Source: Opitutaceae bacterium (GTDB lineage Bacteria; Verrucomicrobiota; Verrucomicrobiia; Opitutales; Opitutaceae). From it: DNA of 7,155 nucleotides. The stretch lies in assembly GCA_023265535.1 (NCBI GenBank), contig JAHFTI010000214.1, positions 1 to 7,155 on the forward strand. The letters run 5' to 3'. Shown here one piece after another: positions 1 through 5,936 of this stretch. Position numbers and translations under genes: made by a program. The stretch's first letter is position 1; each line of letters begins with the position of its first letter. The notes under the pieces are model-generated. The model saw nothing but the letters and a program-made list of their open reading frames with translations. It was not told the origin of the DNA and ran no database searches.

Positions 1-502
<502 letters not shown>

Positions 503-506
<4 letters not shown>

Positions 507-1840
507 GCCCCCTGCCCATCCGCTGGAGAATCGGCCTCTGGTGCGCCAACCTCTCCGTCATCCTGCTGGTCATCTTCAGCGGAGGCACCTTCGTCAACCT
601 GTACTACGAGCAGCTCGAGGCGGTCGATGCCGACATGCAGGCGGCGGCGCACAACCTCGTCCGCGACACCCCCGTCCCCGGAAAATCCGAGCTGCGCCAG
701 GTGCAGCCCTGGCTCAGCATCGCCGTCTTCGACGCCAAGGGCACGCTCACGGCCTCCAGCGATTCCCTCTCAGACGAGCTCGCCCGCCTCGCCCTCAACA
801 ACCCCAGGCCGCGCTCGGTGCGGAATGCGAGCCACTCCTGGCGCATCGCCTCCTACCCCTTCCCCGACTGCACCCTCGCCATCGTGTACGACCTCGACGA
901 GGTCCACGACATCATCAGCGACCTGGTCACCGCCTACCTGCTCTCCCTGCCCCTGGTGATCGCCCTCGCCGCCGTCGGCGGCTGGTGGGTCTCCGGCCGC
1001 GTGCTCAGGCCCGTCGTCGAACTCACCGACACCGCGGAGGACATCAACGCCCGCAGTCTCTCCCTGCGCGTCCCCCTGCCCGCGGCCGAGGACGAGCTTA
1101 AGCGCCTGGCGCGGGTGCTCAACGGCATGCTCGCCCGCCTTGAGCGCAGCTTCCTGCAGGCCGAGCGCTTTTCGGCGGACGCCTCGCACGAGCTGCGCAC
1201 GCCCCTGACCATCATGCAGGGCGAGGTGGAACAGCTCCTGCGCAGCCCCGATCTTCCGCGCAGCCACGAGGCGAAACTGCTCAGCCTCCAGGAGGAGATC
1301 AGCCGCCTCACGCAGCTCACCGACAGCCTGCTGCTCCTGGCGCGCCTCGACTCGGGAAGCTTCACCCTGCCGCGCCAGCCCCTCAATCTCAGCGAACTGG
1401 TGACCGGCGCCTGCGAGGACGGCGGCATGCTGGCCGACCTGCGCTCCCTTGTATTCGAACACCGGATACAGCGGGGGCTGCGGGTGGAGGGCGCCCCCGC
1501 CCACCTGAGGCGCCTCCTCCTCAACCTCCTCGACAACGCGTGCCGCCACAACGAGACGGGCGGCCGGGTGACCTGCACGCTGCGCGACTGCGGCGACGGC
1601 ACCGCGGAGCTCGCCATCGGCAACACCGGCCCCGGCATCCCCCCCGGCCTGCGGCATCGGCTGTTCGAGCGCTTTTTCCGCGTCGACGAGGCGCGCTCCG
1701 GCGGCGGCCACGGCCTCGGCCTCAGCCTGTGCCGCGAGATCGCCCACGCCCATGGCGGCACGCTTGAGCTGCGCTACTCCACCCCGGGGCTGACCGAGTT
1801 TGTCCTCAGGCTCCCGCTCGCCGCGCCCGCGTCAGCGTGA
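503..1840 (+). CDS. Membrane sensor histidine kinase (HAMP-HisKA-HATPase), CusS-like layout
   Basis: 445-residue inner-membrane sensor kinase, predicted to autophosphorylate and pass phosphate to the upstream regulator. Visible order: transmembrane segment about 11-33; a short extracytoplasmic sensor of about 105 residues (36-140) with no recognised fold; second transmembrane segment about 141-163; HAMP about 164-217; HisKA with phospho-acceptor His229 in FSADASHELRTPL; N box NLLDNACRHN (341-350); G1 box NTGPGI (374-379); F box LFERFF (387-392); G2 box GGGHGLGLSL (400-409). Residue 374 is Asn where many kinases have Asp; Asn is also found at this site in CusS-type heavy-metal kinases, so the enzyme is probably active. 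The start is set by the ATGA overlap with the regulator. The 3' end overlaps the convergent alkC by 9 bases and no terminator is visible there. A metal ligand is possible from the architecture but unproven. Confidence 0.95.
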
Positions 1841-2929
1841 GGTCAGCGTGAACTCGCGTGTGTCGACGCTCTGCCCATTGACCAGCAGCTCCACACGGTG
1901 CAGGCCCGGGGCCAGCGTGCGCGTGCTGCGCTGGACGAGGGCCATCCGCTTTGACAGGGAAAGCTCCGCACCCGCCTCCAATTCGAGCATCTTCCACTTG
2001 AAGACCTTGCGCGAGGGGCGCCCCGACTGCTTCACGTAGTGGACCGCAAAGTCCACGACGAGGCGCTGCGTGCTGCGTCCTCCGGTCTTCAGCATGGCGG
2101 AGAGGGCGAGCGTGCCGCCTATGGCAAGCCTCCTGGGGGAGAGCGAGAGGGAGGCGCGCTCGAGGCGCGGACGGGTGCCGACCTTGAACAGGGCCAGCGC
2201 ACGGGCATGCCCCGCCTTGATCAGGCTGCGGCATGCGTGCCGGGCGATCCAGGCCGTGTGGGGATGGGAGAGGTCCCAGCCCTCGAGCAGGGCCAGCATG
2301 AAATCCGGATGGTCCTTGGAGATGTCGTTGAGGTGGTTCGCCACCGACTTGCGCACATAGAGGCTGGGATCGGCGCGAAGGGCCTCGAGGATGGGCCTCG
2401 TGGGCGAGGGGTCGCGCACCAGCCTCTCCAGGCGGAAGGACCAGGGAAGGCGCGGACGCGACCCCTCGCTGGCCAGGCGGCGCACATGTTCGTCGGGCGA
2501 CTGGGCCCAGGCGAGCATCTGGCGCAGGGCCCGGTCCTGGTCGGCGCGCAGGAATTCACGCACGGCGAACTCACCTGAGCCAAAGCGTGTGAACTCGGCG
2601 AGCGCGGCCATCGAGGTGTCAAAATCATGGAGGCCGTGGCAGCCCACGTAGTCGCAGGGAAGGATGCCCACGAAGCCATGGCCGATACGCGGGGCAAGCT
2701 CGCGCAGCAGCGAAAGGTGCTCGGCATAGCCGCCGGGCAGGCAAAGGTGCAGCCCCTCGGTCGTGCGCCTCAGCCGCTGCAGCAGTTCGCGCTCACCGAG
2801 CCCCTCGAGCACGTGGCGCAGGAACGCCTTCCTGTCGAAACCAGGCGACAGGCGCCCGACCTCGTCGGCAAACCAGCGGTAGCGTGCCTCATTGAACCAA
2901 TCCTTGAGCTGTGCGGGGGCCTCGGCCAT
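1832..2929 (-). CDS. alkC: AlkC-type DNA alkylation-repair glycosylase with C-terminal Ig-like domain
   Basis: 365-residue protein of the AlkC family of HEAT-like-repeat DNA glycosylases, which remove cationic alkylated bases such as 3-methyladenine without flipping the base out of the helix. Family signatures are visible: EHVRRLASEGSRPRLPW at 147-163, and YVRKSVANHLNDISKDHP at 191-208, typical of the HEAT-like core. From about 252 to the end (LSPRRLAIGGTLALSAMLKT onward) the sequence becomes beta-rich and matches the Ig-like C-terminal extension described for one AlkC subgroup. I chose ATG at 2929 because the protein then begins MAEAPAQLKDWF, as relatives do. An in-frame TTG at 3007 would add 26 residues unlike the family and run almost to the cdd start. 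No good Shine-Dalgarno site precedes 2929. The gene is convergent with the kinase and divergent from cdd, so it is probably a single-gene transcript. Confidence 0.88.
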   Translation of the reverse strand: MAEAPAQLKDWFNEARYRWFADEVGRLSPGFDRKAFLRHVLEGLGERELLQRLRRTTEGLHLCLPGGYAEHLSLLRELAPRIGHGFVGILPCDYVGCHGLHDFDTSMAALAEFTRFGSGEFAVREFLRADQDRALRQMLAWAQSPDEHVRRLASEGSRPRLPWSFRLERLVRDPSPTRPILEALRADPSLYVRKSVANHLNDISKDHPDFMLALLEGWDLSHPHTAWIARHACRSLIKAGHARALALFKVGTRPRLERASLSLSPRRLAIGGTLALSAMLKTGGRSTQRLVVDFAVHYVKQSGRPSRKVFKWKMLELEAGAELSLSKRMALVQRSTRTLAPGLHRVELLVNGQSVDTREFTLTSR

Positions 2930-3016
2930 GGGGAAATTCAGGCTACGCTCCGCGGAACCGCAAAACACAAAGGGGTTTTCTTTGAAAAATGCCGGAAGTG
3001 CCCCCAAAACACAGTC
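2930..3016. promoter_or_regulatory. Divergent alkC/cdd intergenic region
   Basis: This 87-base gap lies between the alkC start (leftward) and the cdd start (rightward), so it must hold the promoters of both unless transcription starts inside a gene. It is richer in A+T than its flanks, with AAAACACAAAGGGGTTTTCT near its centre. A short inverted repeat, GCGG-AA-CCGC, sits at 2952-2961. I see no convincing -35/-10 pair on either strand and no Shine-Dalgarno sequence before either start codon. No binding site can be assigned to a known regulator. Confidence 0.4.
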
Positions 3017-3433
3017 ATGTCCGCCCCGATCTCAGACCCCAACCTCCGCATCCTCGAGAAGAACGCCACCCAGATCGCCTCCAAGGCCTACGCCCCCTAC
3101 TCCAAGTTCCGGGTCGGCGCCTCCATCCTGTGCAAGTCCGGCCGCATCTACTCGGGCTGCAATGTCGAGAACGCCTCCTACGGCCTCTGCAACTGCGCGG
3201 AACGCACCGCCATCTTCAGCGCCATCGCCGCCGGGGAGACGGGCATCGACGCCGTCGTCGTGTACACGCCCACCCAGGCGGCCACCTCCCCCTGCGGAGC
3301 CTGCCGCCAGGTGATCAATGAATTCGGACCCGACGCCCTGGTCATCAGCATCTGCGACAGCACCGACCGCATCGAGACCCACCTCTCCGAGCTCCTCCCG
3401 CGCGCCTTCGGCCCGAAGGACCTTGGGCACTGA
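3017..3433 (+). CDS. cdd: Cytidine deaminase (homotetrameric type)
   Basis: 138-residue zinc enzyme that deaminates cytidine and deoxycytidine to uridine and deoxyuridine in pyrimidine salvage, in the cytoplasm. The length fits the short homotetrameric class (about 130-140 residues). Visible motifs: AYAPYSKFRVGA (24-35); the nucleoside-binding NVENASYG (49-56); CAER with zinc ligand Cys60 and catalytic Glu62; and PCGACRQ (92-98) with zinc ligands Cys93 and Cys96. All three Cys ligands and the catalytic Glu are present, so it should be active. ATG at 3017 starts MSAPISDP, a normal N-terminus. The frame stays open upstream to 2627, but that part is opposite alkC and not family-like. No Shine-Dalgarno site precedes the start (CCAAAACACAGTC), so initiation may be SD-independent. 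It faces cimA across a shared terminator. Confidence 0.95.
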   Translation: MSAPISDPNLRILEKNATQIASKAYAPYSKFRVGASILCKSGRIYSGCNVENASYGLCNCAERTAIFSAIAAGETGIDAVVVYTPTQAATSPCGACRQVINEFGPDALVISICDSTDRIETHLSELLPRAFGPKDLGH

Positions 3434-3451
3434 GCGGCTGTTTTTCCCGAC

Positions 3452-3484
3452 AAAAAAGCGAGGCCAAAACAGCCTCGCTTTTTT
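3452..3484. terminator. Bidirectional intrinsic terminator between cdd and cimA
   Basis: AAAAAAGCGAGGC (3452-3464) and GCCTCGCTTTTTT (3472-3484) are perfect inverted repeats around a 7-base loop. This gives a 7-bp GC-rich stem (GCGAGGC/GCCTCGC) flanked by A6 and T6, so either transcript gets a hairpin followed by a U-run. It lies 18 bases after the cdd stop and, on the other strand, about 100 bases after the cimA stop, beyond the heptamer array. It probably ends both convergent transcripts. Confidence 0.93.
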
Positions 3485-3505
3485 CGTGATTCCCAATGCC
3501 GGACC

Positions 3506-3586
3506 CATCCGACATCCGACATCCGACATCCGACATCCGACATCCGACATCCGACATCCGACATCCGACATCCGACATCCGACATC
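3506..3586. repeat. Heptamer tandem array, 11 perfect copies of CATCCGA
   Basis: Eleven uninterrupted copies of CATCCGA (ATGTCGG read on the minus strand) fill 3506-3582, with a partial CATC to 3586. There are no sequence differences between copies. The array directly abuts the cimA stop codon: the TGA (3587-3585) uses the last bases of the partial unit. It is therefore in the cimA 3' untranslated region, before the terminator at 3452-3484. The minus strand has ATG every 7 bases, in all three frames. Perfect identity implies recent or continuing slippage expansion; function is unknown. Confidence 0.98.
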
Positions 3587-5156
3587 AGGCCCCGTCCTTC
3601 ATCAGCTTGTAATTCACAGAGTCCACGAGCGCCTGCCAGGAGGCCTCGATGATATTGTCGCTCACGCCCACGGTGCCCCAGAGCGAATGCGCGTCGCCGC
3701 TCTGCACCAGCACACGCGTGCGGCTGTTGGCGCCGTTGCGCCCCTCGAGGATGCGCACCTTGTAATCGCGCAGTTCCAGCTGCTTGAGCTGCGGGTAAAC
3801 CGGCTCGAGCGCCAGGCGCAACGCCTTGTCCAGGGCGCCCACGGGACCGACGCACTCGGCCACCGTATGGTAGCTCTGCCCGCCCGCACGCACCTTGACC
3901 GAGGCCTCCGCGAAGAGCTCCTCGTTGTGGCGCTCCACGATGACACGATAGCCCTCGATCTCGAAAAACTGGCGCGCCTGGCCCAGTGCCCGCGTGATCA
4001 GGACACGCAGCGAGGCATCCGCCGCCTCAAATTCATAGCCGCGAAACTCAAGCTCCTTGAGCTCCTCGATGAGCGTGCGCACCGCCGCCGCCTTGTCGTC
4101 GAGCTCATAGCCAAGCTCGCGCGCCTTCAGCACGAGGCTGCTGCGGCCGGCCATGTCGGAGACCAGCACGCGGGTCTGGTTTCCGACCAGGGCGGGGTCG
4201 ATGTGCTCGTAGCTGCTCTTGACCTTCTGGGCGGCATTTGCGTGCAGGCCGCCCTTGTGTGCAAAGGCGGAGGCGCCGACGTAGGGGGACTTGGTGTTGG
4301 GCCGCAGGTTGGCGAGCTCGTCGAAATACAGGGACAATTCGCGCAGCTGCCTGAGATTGCCGGCGCAGTTGAACTGGCGCCCCATCTTGAGGGCGAGACT
4401 GGGAAGGATGGTGATGAGGTCGGCGTTGCCCGTGCGTTCGCCGTAACCGTTCATCGTGCCCTGCACGAGGACCGCACCGCCCGCGATGCCCGCGAGGGAG
4501 TTGGCCACCGCCAGGCCGCTGTCGTTGTGCGTGTGCACACCCACCTTGTCGGGACCGAACTCCTTCACGACGCGCGCCACGATGTCGCGCAGGTCCTCTA
4601 CGAGGGTGCCGCCATTGGTGTCGCAGAGGGTCAGGTTCGTGGCGCCGCCGCGGATCGCCGCCTCGAGGGTGCGCAACGCATAGTCGGGGTTGTCCCTGAA
4701 GCCGTCGAAGAAATGCTCGGCGTCGTGGATCACCTCGCGGCCGTTGGCGACGAGGAAACGGATGGAGTCCTCGATCATCTCGAGGTTTTCCTCGGCCGTG
4801 GTGCGCAGGATCTCCGTGACGTGGAGCATCCAGGTCTTTCCGACAAGCGTCATGACCGGCACACCACTGGCGAGCAGGGTCTGGAGCTGCGCATCCTCGG
4901 AGGCCTTGATGCCAGTCCGGCGCGTTGAACCGAAGGCCGCGATGCGCGCATGCTTGAGCTTCAGTTTGCTGGCCTCGGCGAAGTACGCGATGTCGCGAGG
5001 GTTGGAACCGGGAAAGCCGCCTTCAATGTAGTCCACGCCAAACTGGTCGAGCCGCTCCGTGATCAGGAGTTTGTCGGTGACCGAAAAGCTGATGCCTTCG
5101 CCCTGCGTGCCATCGCGGAGGGTGGTGTCGTAGATCTTGATGAAGGGATTGGTCAT
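3585..5156 (-). CDS. cimA: (R)-citramalate synthase
   Basis: 523-residue enzyme that condenses pyruvate with acetyl-CoA to (R)-citramalate, the committed step of the threonine-independent route to 2-oxobutyrate and isoleucine. The N-terminal TIM barrel has YDTTLRDGTQGEG (9-21) with the catalytic Arg14-Asp15 pair, EGGFPGSNPRD (45-55), the metal-binding HTHND (208-212) and NGYGERTGNADL (236-247). AFAHKGGLHANA (298-309) and a LeuA-type regulatory dimer domain (about 380-520) follow. EGGFPGSNP and overall length match the CimA branch (TIGR00977-like) rather than 2-isopropylmalate synthase LeuA or homocitrate synthase. The start ATG immediately follows the T-run of an intrinsic terminator in the leader, and no ordinary Shine-Dalgarno site is present; the nearest purine run, GGGG, is inside the terminator 3' arm. 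The stop abuts a heptamer array. Expression is probably controlled by the upstream Ile attenuator, and the enzyme by isoleucine feedback through the LeuA domain (inferred from family). Confidence 0.95.
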   Translation of the reverse strand: MTNPFIKIYDTTLRDGTQGEGISFSVTDKLLITERLDQFGVDYIEGGFPGSNPRDIAYFAEASKLKLKHARIAAFGSTRRTGIKASEDAQLQTLLASGVPVMTLVGKTWMLHVTEILRTTAEENLEMIEDSIRFLVANGREVIHDAEHFFDGFRDNPDYALRTLEAAIRGGATNLTLCDTNGGTLVEDLRDIVARVVKEFGPDKVGVHTHNDSGLAVANSLAGIAGGAVLVQGTMNGYGERTGNADLITILPSLALKMGRQFNCAGNLRQLRELSLYFDELANLRPNTKSPYVGASAFAHKGGLHANAAQKVKSSYEHIDPALVGNQTRVLVSDMAGRSSLVLKARELGYELDDKAAAVRTLIEELKELEFRGYEFEAADASLRVLITRALGQARQFFEIEGYRVIVERHNEELFAEASVKVRAGGQSYHTVAECVGPVGALDKALRLALEPVYPQLKQLELRDYKVRILEGRNGANSRTRVLVQSGDAHSLWGTVGVSDNIIEASWQALVDSVNYKLMKDGA

Positions 5157-5189
5157 AAAAAACGAAACCCCGAGCTTTTGGCCCGGGGT
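5157..5189 (-). terminator. Attenuator terminator immediately upstream of cimA
   Basis: On the minus strand ACCCCGGGC (5189-5181) pairs with GCTCGGGGT (5175-5167) over 9 bp including one G-U pair, around the loop CAAAA (5180-5176). TTTCGTTTTTT (5167-5157) follows, ending directly at the cimA ATG (5156). This is the shape of an intrinsic terminator, placed between the Ile-rich leader ORF and the gene it would control. The 3' arm also contains the only GGGG near the cimA start, so the hairpin could hide the ribosome site as well. Confidence 0.85.
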
Positions 5190-5254
5190 CTTTGAAGTTT
5201 CTTGGTCTCAGCGTTGCGCGTAAGCCATGACTCCATCCCCGGGCCTGGGGCTGG
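5180..5254 (-). promoter_or_regulatory. Antiterminator and protector hairpin of the cimA attenuator
   Basis: GGCCCGGGG at 5245-5237 is a perfect 9-base complement of CCCCGGGCC at 5188-5180, the terminator's 5' arm, so the two can pair as an antiterminator (2:3 pairing). A competing local hairpin pairs CCAGCCCC (5254-5247) with GGGGATGG (5240-5233), 7 pairs with one mismatch, and would hide segment 2 (1:2 pairing). The upstream arm of this hairpin begins 1 base after the last Ile codon (5258-5256) plus the Thr codon, so a ribosome stalled on the Ile codons would cover it. The geometry matches classical amino-acid attenuators; pairings were drawn by eye with no energy calculation. Confidence 0.75.
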
Positions 5255-5351
5255 TAATAATAATGCCGGTAATAATGCTGTTGGCCGCGTGGCACATCAT
5301 GACACCCAGCACCAAAGGCACTTCCGGCCCTTTGTCGAACATGAAGTGCAT
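5208..5351 (-). CDS. Isoleucine-rich attenuator leader peptide of cimA
   Basis: Short ORF of 47 codons (ATG 5351, TGA 5210-5208) with NSIITGIIIT at residues 24-33: five Ile and two Thr in eight codons (26-33). All five Ile codons are ATT, whereas cimA and its neighbours use ATC almost throughout. AGCAGG (5365-5360) lies 8 bases before the first ATG, a fair Shine-Dalgarno match. In-frame ATGs at codons 4, 18 and 19 are alternatives, and starting at 18 gives a 30-residue peptide, closer to known leaders such as IlvL. The ORF starts 12 bases after the preceding lipoprotein gene and stops 51 bases before cimA, upstream of the terminator hairpin. The product probably has no role of its own; its translation senses charged tRNA-Ile. 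The ORF and codons are seen directly, the regulatory role is inferred, and the exact start is uncertain. Confidence 0.8.
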   Translation of the reverse strand: MHFMFDKGPEVPLVLGVMMCHAANSIITGIIITSPRPGDGVMAYAQR

Positions 5352-5363
5352 TTTGGCGGCCTG

Positions 5364-5936
5364 CTAGTAGTTGAGCGAGGGGCCGAGGTCCCTGCCAAGT
5401 TTGTCGAGGCAATCAGCCAGCGCCACCCGCAACGAACTGACGACCTCGCCCGAGCCGCTGGCCCAGTTCACATGGGTGCACTGGCCGCGGTAGTACTTGC
5501 GCAGGGGCTGCTCGAGATCGGGCTTGCTGAGTTCGGTCTCGATGACCACGACCGCGATCTTCGAGGCATGCACGCTGTCCACATAGGCCTTCACCAGGCG
5601 CACCTTGAGCCGGGGGCCTGGCAACGCCTCGGCATCAGGCCTGACCAGCGAGAATTCGCGTGAATTCAGGCCCAGCAGTGCGTTTTGAAGCCAGGGAATC
5701 AGGTCGGCCGAGGAAAAGTTCCGCGCAGCCACCTGCCCCAGCGACTCCGAGCCCTGACGCTGGTCGATGACCTCCGTGAGCCACACACGCGGCGCCCCGG
5801 ACGGTGTGGCCTGCGGCCTTGCCCCAGGTTCGGCCAGGCTCAGCTGTGCCGGGGCCACACAGGCGGGAAGGCCTCCCGACGCCAGCAGAAGAACGACCGC
5901 GAGGCCCCTGAACGCGCCCGGCCGGGACTGCTTCAT
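5364..5936 (-). CDS. Predicted lipoprotein of unknown function
   Basis: 190-residue protein with a basic start (MKQSRPGAFR), a hydrophobic stretch (GLAVVLLLASGG) and LPAC ending at Cys26. This resembles a lipobox, although Pro at the -2 position is not ideal. A Pro/Ala-rich linker follows to about residue 48, then a mixed alpha/beta domain (VWLTEVIDQRQGSESLG, later LKVRLVKAYVDS and KIAVVVIETEL). A motif with D-R and SLG, then a helix, then a residue pattern ending EFSLVRP is faintly reminiscent of YajG-like lipoproteins, but I cannot confirm this. Besides Cys26, Cys142 and Cys178 are present. The start codon overlaps the stop of the upstream lipoprotein gene (ATGA, 5933-5936), and GGTGA lies 4 bases before it, so the two are coupled and probably act together at the membrane. 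Followed after 12 bases by the cimA leader ORF. Confidence 0.8.
   Translation of the reverse strand: MKQSRPGAFRGLAVVLLLASGGLPACVAPAQLSLAEPGARPQATPSGAPRVWLTEVIDQRQGSESLGQVAARNFSSADLIPWLQNALLGLNSREFSLVRPDAEALPGPRLKVRLVKAYVDSVHASKIAVVVIETELSKPDLEQPLRKYYRGQCTHVNWASGSGEVVSSLRVALADCLDKLGRDLGPSLNY

Noticed and set aside
1450..1470. Imperfect dyad TGTATTCG-AACAC-CGGATACA
   Set aside because: It lies inside the kinase coding region, has one mismatch and no promoter context; probably chance, though it includes a rare ATA codon.
770..1753. 327-codon open frame on the minus strand opposite the kinase
   Set aside because: It is a shadow of the kinase gene: composition is Ala/Gly/Val/Glu-rich with no motifs, while the plus-strand frame has all kinase boxes.
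2930..3007. TTG start at 3007 extending alkC by 26 residues
   Set aside because: The extra residues are not family-like and the ATG at 2929 gives a typical AlkC N-terminus and length.
2627..3016. Upstream in-frame extension of cdd
   Set aside because: It lies opposite alkC and bears no similarity to the deaminase family; ATG at 3017 gives the normal 138-residue enzyme.
3032..3571. Minus-strand frame starting with MSDVGCR repeats and running opposite cdd
   Set aside because: The start is only the translation of the heptamer array, and the rest is antisense to a clear cytidine deaminase. It would also have to be transcribed through the bidirectional terminator.
3506..3586. CRISPR array
   Set aside because: Units are 7 bases with no spacers; this is a simple tandem repeat.
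3318..4928. 536-codon open frame on the plus strand
   Set aside because: It runs antisense to cimA, whose motifs are unmistakable, and crosses the terminator and the heptamer array. High GC content keeps antisense frames open; the translation is low-complexity and unlike a protein family.
5369..5398. Possible promoter TTGGCA (5398-5393) with 18 bases to TCAACT (5374-5369) for the cimA leader
   Set aside because: The -10 matches the consensus at only about half its positions and would place the start nearly on top of the leader ribosome site; not strong enough to list as a feature.
5023..5412. Overlapping minus-strand frame in the attenuator region that reads His/Tyr-rich (QHYYRHYYYQ)
   Set aside because: The same ATT/ACC-rich bases read in another frame, but this frame has no stop before the terminator and runs into cimA out of frame. 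The Ile frame stops properly and matches the function of cimA.
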